A DNA stretch of 64,000 nt from Desmonostoc vinosum HA7617-LM4 (GTDB taxonomy: Bacteria; Cyanobacteriota; Cyanobacteriia; Cyanobacteriales; Nostocaceae). The DNA lies in NCBI GenBank assembly GCA_019359515.1, contig JAHHHC010000002.1, positions 310,001-374,000 of the forward strand, read 5' to 3'. Both the position numbers and the translations under genes were made by a program. The stretch's first letter is position 1. Each line of letters opens with the position of its first letter. Under the pieces are notes generated by a model. That model did no database searches. It saw nothing but the letters and a program-made list of their open reading frames with translations, and was not told the origin of the DNA. Below are positions 52,731 through 61,763 of the stretch, piece after piece.

Positions 52731-52813
52731 GTTTATTGCCTAGAGACGTTGGTACTTAGTAGAGGCGTTGCAATGCGACGTCTCTACACGTATAATATGC
52801 CTTAATACAAAAA

Positions 52814-52832
52814 CCCCACTGATAAGGTGGGG
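52814..52832. terminator. Weak hairpin between convergent phoX and PEP-CTERM genes
   Basis: CCCCAC (52814-52819) pairs with GTGGGG (52827-52832), loop TGATAAG, with AAAAA on the left giving a T-run on the minus strand. It may terminate the minus-strand PEP-CTERM gene, although it is 95 bp away. Confidence 0.5.
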
Positions 52833-52926
52833 AGTGATTCAATCAGGATTTCTCTTGTCAGTACAAATGTACTGTATTTTGTCTCACAAAGCAAGCAATC
52901 TCTAGCAAAAGTCAGGAAAATTACTT

Positions 52927-53484
52927 CTAATCTGCCACTTTGGTTGCTTTTTTCTTACGCTTCAACCACAATCCCATAGCAGCAGCGATCGCAGTACCAC
53001 TAACAGTCATTGGTTCTGGTACCTTAGCATAGCTGACTGTACCTACTTTGGTTGTGTTTAATAAATCAGCACTCAAGATGCTATAAAAATTGCTGCCTCC
53101 AATATCTGAAGGTTCTGGCGCACCGCCGATAAAAAACTGATCTTCAACCAAGTAACTTAGCCCCAAAAGTTTGCCATCTTTAAAGCCAACTATCGGAGAT
53201 AAGCCATCAACATAATTAAAATCGCTTACTTCTGTGTATTTAATACCCAAGTAATCAAATAAAACTGTTAATCCATTGCCAACTCCTACTGTCTCTTCGC
53301 CTACACCAGTTAGGATTGAGTCATCATAGCGAAAAGAACCGAAATATTTACCAGGATTGTCGCCTGATGTTGCATCAACAGTGAAGTTGTAATCAATCAA
53401 AGCAGCTTGTGTAGGATTAATACCAACAGCAGTAACAGAAATGGCAACAGCAGCAGAAATGCCAAAGTTTTTCGCTAATTTCAT
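52927..53484 (-). CDS. PEP-CTERM sorting-domain protein
   Basis: A 185-residue exported protein from ATG 53484 (GGAG upstream; a TTG at 53499 is less likely). The signal peptide is residues 1-28 (ISAAVAISVTAVGINPTQA). The C-terminus has KVPEPMTVSGT, hydrophobic AIAAAMGLWL and basic KRKKKATKVAD, the PEP-CTERM triad. The middle (GKYFGSFRYDDSILTGVGEE, LTVLFDYLGIKY) resembles that of the protein at 16986-17534 in spacing and in the FxYDD/FxYDE element, so they are likely paralogues. Envelope or extracellular role; no exosortase in the window. Confidence 0.84.
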   Translation of the reverse strand: MKLAKNFGISAAVAISVTAVGINPTQAALIDYNFTVDATSGDNPGKYFGSFRYDDSILTGVGEETVGVGNGLTVLFDYLGIKYTEVSDFNYVDGLSPIVGFKDGKLLGLSYLVEDQFFIGGAPEPSDIGGSNFYSILSADLLNTTKVGTVSYAKVPEPMTVSGTAIAAAMGLWLKRKKKATKVAD

Positions 53485-53640
53485 TAGAAAATACTCCAAA
53501 CCTGAAAAATCACTAATTCTGTAATTTCACTTAGATAAACTTTTCACCGTTGTATGAAGGTTAAGAAATCTCAAAAATAAGGTTATTTTCACTTAATCTT
53601 TACGTTTGTCAGCAATATATAAATTCTGTATGAACAACTA

Positions 53641-53764
53641 TAGGAATCTGACTTGATTGATGAAATTATTTGCGTAGGCTGAGCGAAGTCGAAGCCTACG
53701 GGTAATGCTCAGGCTACGGGGAGTAGGGAGTGTTTCAGAAATCAAATAGGAGTTCTAATAGACT
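53641..53764. repeat. Family E dispersed repeat, copy 2
   Basis: Left part TAGGAATCTGACTTGATT and right part AATCAAATAGGAGTTCTAAT match 17542-17686; the middle holds a GCGTAGGCTGAGCGAAGTCG palindromic stretch instead of a heptamer tract. Confidence 0.8.
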
Positions 53765-54059
53765 CCTGAATTCTTATAGAGATTAGAAATTTGAAAGTAT
53801 CAGTATACTGGCATGTTCAAAGCAGCATCAAAAAATTTAAGATTAAAGCGATCGCTTTGTGACTAAAACCAGAATATATTCATCCCCAACTTAACTGAGA
53901 AAGCTGAAGCAATTTTCCAACAATCGCGGATACTGGGATTCTACAACTAAATATAAAAAAGTTTCTTACCCTACTCCCCACTCCCCTTTTCAGAAAAAAT
54001 ACATGTGTTAGTTAGATATAATAATGACTCATTCTTTGTTTTCCTAACTGGAGAAACTA

Positions 54060-55262
54060 ATGGGTCGCGCCAAAAAGGTTGTCCTGGCATATTCTGGAGG
54101 AGTGGATACCTCAGTTTGCATACCTTACCTCAAGCATGAGTGGGGTGTAGAAGAAGTAATTACCTTAGCAGCAGATTTAGGTCAAGGAGATGAACTAGAG
54201 CTAGTTCGAGAAAAAGCTCTAAAATCAGGTGCAAGTGAGTCCCTAGTGGCGGACGTCAAAGACAGTTTTGTTCAAGATTACGCCTTTAGAGCGATTCAAG
54301 CCAACACCCTATACGAAAATCGCTATCCTCTGGGAACTGCCCTTGCTCGTCCATTAATTGCCAAAATATTAGTAGAAACAGCCCAAAAATATGGTGCTGA
54401 TGCGATCGCTCATGGTTGTACTGGCAAAGGAAATGATCAGGTTCGCTTTGATGTCTCCTGTGCAGCCTTGAATCCCCATTTGATGATACTCGCACCAGCC
54501 AGGGAATGGGGGATGAGCCGTGAAAAAACTATCGCCTATGGTGAACAGTTTGGTATTCCTGCGCCGGTGAAAAAATCTTCTCCCTACAGCATTGACAAAA
54601 ATTTACTTGGTCGTAGCATCGAAGCTGGTGTATTGGAAGATCCAGCAGCAGAACCACCAGAAGAAATTTATGAAATGACCAAAGCGATCGCTAACACTCC
54701 AGATGAGCCAGAATACATCGAAATTGGCTTTCACCAAGGTATTCCTACAACTCTTAACGGTATTGATAAAAAACCAGTTGAGCTAATTGAGCAACTTAAT
54801 CAATTGGCAGGAAATCACGGCATCGGGCGGATTGACATGATAGAGAACCGTCTAGTAGGCATCAAATCGCGGGAAATCTACGAATCACCAGCCATGTTGG
54901 TGTTAATCCAAGCCCACAGAGATTTAGAAAGCTTAACCCTGACAGCAGATGTCACCCATTACAAGCGTGGCATTGAAGAAACTTACAGCCAAATAGTTTA
55001 TAACGGTTTATGGTACAGTCCACTCAAAGTTGCACTTGATGCCTTTATTCAAAAAACACAAGAACGTGTATCTGGAATTGTGCGACTAAAATTTTTCAAA
55101 GGCAACGCCAATGTGGTCGGGCGTTGGAGCAATAATTCCCTTTACAGCACCGATTTAGCAACCTACGGTGCTGAAGACCAATTTGACCACAAAGCCGCCG
55201 AAGGCTTCATCTACGTTTGGGGGCTACCAACTCGCATTTGGTCGCAACAAACTAGGGGTTAG
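54060..55262 (+). CDS. argG: Argininosuccinate synthase
   Basis: A 400-residue ligase that joins citrulline and aspartate using ATP in arginine synthesis. The P-loop is [11 protein letters not shown] (10-20), then [13 protein letters not shown], the citrulline/aspartate-binding segment, and [15 protein letters not shown]. Normal length. A TATAAT element at 54017-54022 is well placed as a promoter -10. The TAG stop lies at the first unit of a GGGGACT heptamer array, so the natural C-terminus may have been altered by a few residues (QQTRG). Confidence 0.97.
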   Translation: MGRAKKVVLAYSGGVDTSVCIPYLKHEWGVEEVITLAADLGQGDELELVREKALKSGASESLVADVKDSFVQDYAFRAIQANTLYENRYPLGTALARPLIAKILVETAQKYGADAIAHGCTGKGNDQVRFDVSCAALNPHLMILAPAREWGMSREKTIAYGEQFGIPAPVKKSSPYSIDKNLLGRSIEAGVLEDPAAEPPEEIYEMTKAIANTPDEPEYIEIGFHQGIPTTLNGIDKKPVELIEQLNQLAGNHGIGRIDMIENRLVGIKSREIYESPAMLVLIQAHRDLESLTLTADVTHYKRGIEETYSQIVYNGLWYSPLKVALDAFIQKTQERVSGIVRLKFFKGNANVVGRWSNNSLYSTDLATYGAEDQFDHKAAEGFIYVWGLPTRIWSQQTRG

Positions 55263-55348
55263 GGATTGGGGACTGGGGACTGGGGACTGGGGACTGGGGA
55301 CTGGGGACTGGGGATTGGGGATTGGGGACTGGGGACTGGGGACTGGGG
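55262..55348. repeat. Heptamer array GGGGACT
   Basis: About 12 tandem GGGGACT/GGGGATT units that begin at the argG stop codon. A frame through it is an artefact. Confidence 0.93.
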
Positions 55349-55388
55349 GGGATTGATTATTTTTTCCCCTACTCCCCCATCCTTTCAA

Positions 55389-55507
55389 AGGTAGGTTTTT
55401 AATATTCAGCCTGAAAAACCCATTTTTTTGTTCTAGAATCTTTCTTTGCGTCTCCCCATCCCCGCGTCCCCGCGTCGATCAAAACGCGAAATCTCAAAAT
55501 CCTACCC
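55389..55507. mobile_element. MITE-like element, family A, copy 4 (diverged)
   Basis: 119 bp, same orientation as copies 1 and 3, with AGGTAGGTTTTT at the left and CCTACCC at the right. It keeps CAAAACGCGAAATC and GCGTCCCC but has more substitutions (AATATTCAGCCTGAAAAACC). Confidence 0.75.
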
Positions 55508-55534
55508 ACAAAAGATTCCCCCATCCCCCTCTTC

Positions 55535-56164
55535 TCACTCTTCCGTAGCACTCTTAACTTGGCGAGACTCTAACCACAGGGGTATAGCAATCAAAGCTGC
55601 TAAAATTAGCAACGCCACAATTGCAAATTGACTCATCCAAGCTACCAATTGCTCTAAGGGGACAACTTTGCCTGCAAAGAAAGCTAAAGTCACCATCTGA
55701 CTACCCCAGGCGATCGCCCCTAACAAGTTGTATAAAAAGAATTTACCGAAAGGCATTTCAGCTATACCAGCCAATGGTGCGGCAAAAACTCGCAACAGAG
55801 CAAAGAAACGACCGAAAAATACAGCCTTTGCATCATTTTGACTAAATTGTTCTTTAATACTCACTAGCCGCACTTCCGAAACTCTAAATATCTTGCCAAC
55901 TCGTACTAAGAAAGGCCAACCACCAGTTCTACCAATCCAATAACCGCAAGTAGCACCAATCACAGCACCCATAACAGCGTTGCTCAGAACCAGCCAGAAA
56001 TTTAGCTCATTATTGCCAGCCAAAAACCCACCTACTAAGGTAACGGTTTCACCAGGAAGGGGAATGCCTAAATTTTCTAGCAAAATTCCGAAAAAAATTG
56101 CCCAGTAGCCGTATGTATGAGCAACTTCCTGAATGTTTTCTAGTGAAATCAGCTCTAAAGACAT
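55535..56164 (-). CDS. DedA-family membrane protein
   Basis: A 209-residue protein with several hydrophobic helices. DedA/VTT features are ENLGIPLPGETVTLVGGFLA (31-50), GATCGYWIGRTGGWP and FGRFFALLRVFAAPLAGIAE, whose RxFxAPLAG motif is near-invariant. These inner-membrane proteins handle undecaprenyl-phosphate or phospholipid flipping and envelope homeostasis; which is true here is unknown. No operon partner; it follows a family A element on the opposite side. Confidence 0.9.
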   Translation of the reverse strand: MSLELISLENIQEVAHTYGYWAIFFGILLENLGIPLPGETVTLVGGFLAGNNELNFWLVLSNAVMGAVIGATCGYWIGRTGGWPFLVRVGKIFRVSEVRLVSIKEQFSQNDAKAVFFGRFFALLRVFAAPLAGIAEMPFGKFFLYNLLGAIAWGSQMVTLAFFAGKVVPLEQLVAWMSQFAIVALLILAALIAIPLWLESRQVKSATEE

Positions 56165-56631
56165 TCCGCACCACCGTCTTTACAAATTTTTACTTTTACT
56201 ACATTCTTGCTCATTATTGAGTGAGGTGTCAATTAAGCCACCGGAGGGAATTCATGATTTTATCTAGTTTAGAGTCTATGGTAACTATATGGTATTTAAA
56301 TGTAGGCTATTGAATTTTGAGAATTCTGTACCACAGATACATAGTTATAGAGAAAAAGCAATACAATTTTTATAAAAAATTTATAAATATCTAGAGGAAT
56401 TATAAAAATACTGTAAAAGATACGGTTGCTACTGAAATTCATAGGCGCTTATGCCTATATTGAGAGAGTTATCACAAATTATACGACATGAATACTGAAA
56501 TAAAACACCTCAATTGCATTGCTGTAAGTCCCCAAATATCTGGGTAAAGCAGTTCTTTGCTGTTGTCAGGAAAAGCAGTATCGATGTCACTTTTCAGTTT
56601 TTGTAAATCTTTCAACTACCCAGTTAAATTC
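56165..56631. other. AT-rich spacer upstream of the STAS gene
   Basis: Apart from the micro-ORF candidate at 56254-56313, I see only AT-rich sequence and a TGGGTAAAGCAG...GCTGTTG stretch before the gene. The frame from 56557 precedes the chosen STAS start and is probably not translated. Confidence 0.4.
56254..56313 (+). CDS. Possible micro-ORF (19 residues)
   Basis: ATG 56254 is preceded by GGAGGG at a good distance and reads MILSSLESMVTIWYLNVGY before a stop. The strong Shine-Dalgarno is the only support. It lies alone in the spacer between the dedA-like and STAS genes; it could be a leader peptide or chance. Confidence 0.2.
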   Translation: MILSSLESMVTIWYLNVGY

Positions 56632-56994
56632 ATGACTCTCACACAAGAATTTCAAGAGCTTCAAGTAATTTTGTTCAAACCTCAAGGAAGTATAGACTTA
56701 CAAGGCGGTATGGTCTTAGGCGAACAGATGGCTGAAGTAGTACCCCAGACTCATCAACTCTGGGTAATTGACCTAGCAGCAGTAGATTTCATGGATAGTT
56801 CTGGGTTAGTTCCCTTAGTTAAAGGGCTAAAAGCTGCACGCCAGAGTGGTTGTCGCTTGGTTCTTTGCAATGTACAAGCTCGTGTAAAGTTAATTTTGGA
56901 ACTTACTCAACTTGATTCAGTGTTTGAAATTTTCGATAGTTACGAAGAAATCCTGACGCTTGTCAAAGATAACAGATTGGCGCTAGTGGGTTGA
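56632..56994 (+). CDS. STAS-domain protein (anti-sigma factor antagonist type)
   Basis: A 120-residue protein from ATG 56632 (MTLTQEFQELQVILFKPQGS), which is the usual STAS start; a longer frame from 56557 adds 25 unlikely residues. The phosphorylatable site is Ser56/Ser57 in VDFMDSSGLVPLVKGLK. STAS antagonists switch partner proteins such as anti-sigma factors by phosphorylation. No kinase or phosphatase partner is next to it, so its pathway is unknown. Confidence 0.87.
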   Translation: MTLTQEFQELQVILFKPQGSIDLQGGMVLGEQMAEVVPQTHQLWVIDLAAVDFMDSSGLVPLVKGLKAARQSGCRLVLCNVQARVKLILELTQLDSVFEIFDSYEEILTLVKDNRLALVG

Positions 56995-57088
56995 TTGTTT
57001 GTAAATCAAAACTTTTGTTCAATTACAAAACTGTGGGGCTATCAGACTTTGGCAGCCTCAGTTTTTTTGACTTGTTAATACTAGTAAT

Positions 57089-58159
57089 CTAACGTAATGA
57101 ACGAAATATGACTCGCCCTGGATATTCTTGTTGATTAATTCGCGCATAAACTCGCAAACATGTCAGCACTTCTCCAGGAACACCGCCACAATCTAGTTGC
57201 AAGTCGTCTTTAGATAGGGCGCAAATATCAGCATACAGTCCAGATAGTTGACGAATTCGCACTTCGTTACCTGCGTTATTCGCCCTGTCGGCAATTTTTT
57301 TGAGGATACGTCTTGATTCTTGCTGCAATTTTCCCCACCAAGAATAACGTTCTACTGGTGGGATGAAAACTAGGGAATGTATGGCTTCGTCTATGTCAAT
57401 CCAAGCGTGTAAAGTTAATAATGGATCGGGATTTTGTTCGGCTTTTTGGGTGCGTTGGATGCGATCGCTTAATGCCTCGATGTATTGAGTCCGCTGTTCT
57501 GGTTTAGAATGTAAGGAAATGATATCAAAGTTAAATACGCTTTTGAGCGCGTGATGTAAGTCGGGTTCGATATCAATAAAGGTGATATATAAAGGTAAAA
57601 AGCTAGTAATTAAATCTAAATCTTCTGATAAATTAATATTTAAAAGTGCTGGTTGAGATAAGCATAAACCTTGGGCTTGTACTGTACCGCTAAGTCCAGG
57701 GTAAATAATTTCATCTCTGTTAAAAGGCAGTTGATCAAGATTGATGTTATCTTCTATTGCACCAGCTTGTTGGGCTAAATCTAAGGCGCGTTGTCGCCAT
57801 GATGTAGCTAAGTCTTCTGGAACTCTCAGCAGTTTTCTCTGGATTTCGTTCCATAAGTCGGCGTCGGTTTGGCTTTGCAGTTGGGAATTTTCTAGGTAAA
57901 GTGTCAGTTCTGGATCGGAGTTGAAGGCTTGCTGAAGGTGGGTGAGTTTTAAGTCATTGGTGGGATCTTCTTGTGGTTGGGCTGGTTGTAGTAGGTGATG
58001 GAGTTCTTGCAGGAGTTCGTCGCATGTTTGGGCTGCTGGATCTTGTGGGTTTTCTAGGCGGGCTTGGTTTAGGGTGGCTTGTAGTCCGTGTAGGGTAAAT
58101 CTTAGCAGTTGGGCTAGTTGTGAGTTTTGTGTTTGTAATAGTTGATGTAAATGCTGCAT
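57089..58159 (-). CDS. Hypothetical protein of the SrfB/SrfC cluster
   Basis: A 356-residue mostly helical protein with no domain I recognise. The N-terminal 80 residues are leucine/glutamine-rich helices (HLHQLLQTQNSQLAQLLRFT). The middle has LNINLSEDLDLITSFLPLYI and the C-terminal half VERYSWWGKLQQESRRILKK. It starts 91 bp after the SrfB-like gene stop, on the same strand, and is therefore the third member of the cluster. By position it could play the part of SrfA in the enterobacterial srfABC operon, but I see no sequence proof. Confidence 0.6.
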   Translation of the reverse strand: MQHLHQLLQTQNSQLAQLLRFTLHGLQATLNQARLENPQDPAAQTCDELLQELHHLLQPAQPQEDPTNDLKLTHLQQAFNSDPELTLYLENSQLQSQTDADLWNEIQRKLLRVPEDLATSWRQRALDLAQQAGAIEDNINLDQLPFNRDEIIYPGLSGTVQAQGLCLSQPALLNINLSEDLDLITSFLPLYITFIDIEPDLHHALKSVFNFDIISLHSKPEQRTQYIEALSDRIQRTQKAEQNPDPLLTLHAWIDIDEAIHSLVFIPPVERYSWWGKLQQESRRILKKIADRANNAGNEVRIRQLSGLYADICALSKDDLQLDCGGVPGEVLTCLRVYARINQQEYPGRVIFRSLR

Positions 58160-58250
58160 GGATGTTGGGTTTTTATCTCACGCAGAGGCGCAGAGACGCA
58201 GAGGTTTTTAAAGCTTTTGCGTGAGGTAAGTTTGTGAGTGGTGGGAGGTT

Positions 58251-61200
58251 TTAATGGATGCCGCAAAAGGGATCGCGTTCTTTATCGACTTCGTTGGGTT
58301 GTAGTTCTAGTTGGGTTTGGAAGACGCATCCTGGTTGTTTGAGGCTTTCGGGATTTTTTGATGTCCAGTAGGGGACTTCACCGGCGTGCATCCGAAGGAT
58401 GCCTTTGTCGTCTAGGGAGACGCGGTATTGGCAGGGGTAGTCTGTGGTGATGTCTGGTTTGCTAAGTGCGCCTATTCGTATCCATTTTTTGGTGTTGGTT
58501 GCGGTGTCTGTTTGGTAAACGTAGAAGGTGTGCTGCCCGGTTTGGGGGAAGGGGGGGAGGGGGTTACTGATTAAGCCGGTTGCTGGTTGGGTTTGTCCAT
58601 CTTGGAGGTAGTGGAAGTCTTGCAGGAGTTTGCGATCGCTTCCTACTTCAAATACTAGGTGATAAGCACCCGGTTGGTGAACTGTGGCTGATTCGATGAC
58701 GTTGATGGCTATGTCACCATCGTTGAGATCTTTTTGGGGACGCTCAACTGCGATGTTCCAGGTTAAGTTACCATCTGTAAATATTGTTGGTGTTTCTAAG
58801 GTGTCTAAGGCTGTGGATATTGCTGATCGCACGTCGATACCAGGGACATCTATTAAATAGTGGGGGTTGCCTTGACAAAGTAGGACGCTAAACTGTAATG
58901 TCTGGTCAATCTCGAACTGGATTTTGATGTTTTTGAGAAATTCTGGTTCGTCTATCCCCAGTTTTTCCATGAGGCTTTTGCCGTCGAAGCTACCCCAAAG
59001 TCTTAAGTCTCCGTCTTCGTAGTCTTGGCGGTAGACGATGTTGGTTAATTGGATGCCTTGCCAGGTGGTGCGAACTTTGGCTACACTCTCTTGTGGTACG
59101 AGTTGGTAAAGTTCTTGTCCGGCTTTGAATATTGGCAGGAGTTCGTTACTTTGGGTTTTACGTTTAAAGTTGCAGGGTAGGTAATAAAATAGGTTTTTAA
59201 CGTCGATTTCTAGTTGGTTGGCTCCTTTACGCAGCAGTCCTTTGGATTCTTCGGGATCGAATCTCAGTCGGCGTAGTTTCTCGGCGTAGCAAGCACCGGC
59301 GGAGGTGGCAAGTTTGGTAAATTCCAAAACAAAGGTGATGCGTTCGGGATTCCAAACAAAATACGGAGATTTGCTAAATTCTTGGTAGATGTGGCGCTGT
59401 ACTATGTCGAGGTTGCAGGTTTTACCGGATAGGATTAACCAGTCAACTTTTTGTGTGCCGGAATTGTGGTTATGTTCGTCGGAACGCAAGCGACTATGCA
59501 TCAATCCTTTGGCAATACCAATGGCCTCTTTGATTGCAGAGGTGGCGGCTCGTTCAAATTGCTGGCTATCTAAGATAACGTGGATGTTATGAGGATTGAT
59601 GATTTGCAATTTGACGCCTGTTTGACTCAGTAGTTCAGAAATTTGCTGTTCAGTCAGCGTGAAGGTTAAGGGGGAAGCAGCTGGTGGTTGCTGCTGTCCA
59701 AGTTTGAGTTTGGCTGCTTCTGCATGATCCCAAAGGCTATAGAATGTTTGCAAACGCTGGGGTGCTTGTTGCCAACGGGTGGGTAGGACTTTTTCGGCGG
59801 TATCTAAGGCATCTTTATAGGCAACGTCGCCTTCTGGATTCTGCTTATCTAAACATTTTAAAAGACTGCCGCTTTTGAATTTACTTTGTTCTAGGAAGCG
59901 TTCGTTTAATTCGGAGTTAATTAAGTCTTCTAGTTTTTCGCTGGTGATATCTCCGGCGGTGATTGCTGTTAAGAGAAAATCAGCGATCGCTACTTTTAAT
60001 AATCTGAAAATTCGCAGTGTGATTAATTCACCACCTAATTGTAAATGACCAGATGAACCTAATAGTTTAGGGGTGAGTTTATAATAGCGCCCTCCTAAAC
60101 CTCTATCTTCATAGTCGGCAAAGAAGGGTGTTTTGTCTTCTAGGGTGAGTTCGATTAAGGCTAAGTCGGTGGTGCCACCGCCAATGTCTAATACTAAAAC
60201 GTTTTGTGACCATTTGTTGCCGTCGCGGCGACAACGGGTTTTGAATGACTCGATACCGATGTTGAGATTACCGCCAAATTCTCGCCACAAAAAGAATATC
60301 GCTACGGAAACGGCTTCATCGTAAGCTGTTTGCACATCATCGATACCTAACTGTTCAACTAGTTCCTTGACTTCCTTACGGACTACTGGCGGTGCAACTG
60401 TGGGATAGGTGACGACTGCTGTTAAGAAATCCCCTTCCGAAAATCTGCGTTGTGCCCGTTGGCGATAGTCTTCAGTTAACTCGATTAAATGTGCCCAAGC
60501 TGCTTGGATTAATTCGTTAGCGGTGATTGTTTCTTCTTTACCATCTACAATAATCGGAAAATCTCGCTCTTGTCCAAAATAACGTTTGGGTGAGTGGTGA
60601 AATTTGCTGATAATTTCTTTTAAAGAACTGCTTGTACCTTGAGCGATCGCTTTTTTTCTATTATCTCTTGCTTCTCTACCCATGCGTAGTTGCAAGGCGG
60701 TTAATTGAGAAACTTCCAACTCGCTAGGGATTTCTGTGTCGCGGCGATCAATATCCAGCACAACTGGAATTAAATTTTGCGATTCTAGAGTCGGAACGCG
60801 AAACACTTCATGATATATCTGATAAAGTTGTTTGCTCACAGCACGGCGAAATCTTTCACTGTTACCTAAACATAGTTCTATTTGACGAATCGCTTCTAGG
60901 AATTGCTCTTTATTATCGCCTTCAAAGACTTCAATTAACTGTGTTGGTTGGATTTCTAAATTGCGGCAAATATCAGCGATAAATTTTTCCCACTCTGCAA
61001 TACTAACATCTGGTAAAGCCACAGATACAGGAGAACTCAGCCATTGCACCAAGCGTTCGCGCAACCGTTTTTCTTGTTCTTTGGGCAAAATTTCGGCGAT
61101 GGGAACTTCAATCGGATCAAACAATGTCACTGTGGAATTCGAGGTGCCAAAATCTAAAGCAAACCATCCTGGAAATTTTTGTCTAGGTTTTTCATTTGGT

Positions 61201-61670
61201 TGTTTACTATCGTCATTTAGTTTGAAAGGGTTCATGACAGTATCCATTTCTGTTGTTTGCTTAATTGGTGGCTGCTCAAAATTTGGTAGAAACCACAGAT
61301 AACAAAAAGCCTCTATATGTTTTCGCACCGACAGCATTGGGTGTCCGGTAGTGTCAGAATCAAAATACTCGACAATTACCTGTAAAGTGCAATTGATTGG
61401 TTGGGTTAAAGGTTGTTCTAATTTACAAATGTGTTTTCCTAATTGTCCTTGGGTAGAGATTTTCGCTGGTGTAGCAGATTGAAATTGTTTATACGATTTT
61501 TGAATTTGTGCTGCTAATTCTTTAGGTGTGCCTCTCACAGAACAAGTAATGCGCGAAACATGAGGTACATTGCTACCAGAAGCAAAAATTTGAATAGCAG
61601 GAAGTTCTAACTCTTGATTTTCTTTAACATAAAGTTGAAACCGACGTGCAAGCTGAATTTCCACAGGCAT
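58251..61670 (-). CDS. SrfB-like actin/Hsp70-fold ATPase
   Basis: An 1139-residue protein. Residues 170-185 (FALDFGTSNSTVTLFD) form the phosphate-1 loop of an actin/Hsp70 fold, LVLDIGGGTTDLALIELTLE is the phosphate-2 loop and DWLILSGKTCNLDIV the adenosine-binding motif. GLGGRYYKLTPKLLGSSGHL lies between. A C-terminal beta-rich region of about 300 residues follows. This matches the SrfB ('virulence factor SrfB') family from memory. It lies 94 bp from the SrfC-like gene and both are read leftward. Biological role in cyanobacteria unknown. Confidence 0.72.
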   Translation of the reverse strand: MPVEIQLARRFQLYVKENQELELPAIQIFASGSNVPHVSRITCSVRGTPKELAAQIQKSYKQFQSATPAKISTQGQLGKHICKLEQPLTQPINCTLQVIVEYFDSDTTGHPMLSVRKHIEAFCYLWFLPNFEQPPIKQTTEMDTVMNPFKLNDDSKQPNEKPRQKFPGWFALDFGTSNSTVTLFDPIEVPIAEILPKEQEKRLRERLVQWLSSPVSVALPDVSIAEWEKFIADICRNLEIQPTQLIEVFEGDNKEQFLEAIRQIELCLGNSERFRRAVSKQLYQIYHEVFRVPTLESQNLIPVVLDIDRRDTEIPSELEVSQLTALQLRMGREARDNRKKAIAQGTSSSLKEIISKFHHSPKRYFGQERDFPIIVDGKEETITANELIQAAWAHLIELTEDYRQRAQRRFSEGDFLTAVVTYPTVAPPVVRKEVKELVEQLGIDDVQTAYDEAVSVAIFFLWREFGGNLNIGIESFKTRCRRDGNKWSQNVLVLDIGGGTTDLALIELTLEDKTPFFADYEDRGLGGRYYKLTPKLLGSSGHLQLGGELITLRIFRLLKVAIADFLLTAITAGDITSEKLEDLINSELNERFLEQSKFKSGSLLKCLDKQNPEGDVAYKDALDTAEKVLPTRWQQAPQRLQTFYSLWDHAEAAKLKLGQQQPPAASPLTFTLTEQQISELLSQTGVKLQIINPHNIHVILDSQQFERAATSAIKEAIGIAKGLMHSRLRSDEHNHNSGTQKVDWLILSGKTCNLDIVQRHIYQEFSKSPYFVWNPERITFVLEFTKLATSAGACYAEKLRRLRFDPEESKGLLRKGANQLEIDVKNLFYYLPCNFKRKTQSNELLPIFKAGQELYQLVPQESVAKVRTTWQGIQLTNIVYRQDYEDGDLRLWGSFDGKSLMEKLGIDEPEFLKNIKIQFEIDQTLQFSVLLCQGNPHYLIDVPGIDVRSAISTALDTLETPTIFTDGNLTWNIAVERPQKDLNDGDIAINVIESATVHQPGAYHLVFEVGSDRKLLQDFHYLQDGQTQPATGLISNPLPPFPQTGQHTFYVYQTDTATNTKKWIRIGALSKPDITTDYPCQYRVSLDDKGILRMHAGEVPYWTSKNPESLKQPGCVFQTQLELQPNEVDKERDPFCGIH

Positions 61671-61763
61671 TTCATATTATCCTTTGTAATGGGGAGTGGG
61701 GAATTGGGAGTGGGGAATTGAACAGTTACAAATGACAAATGACAAATGATAAGTAACAAATAA

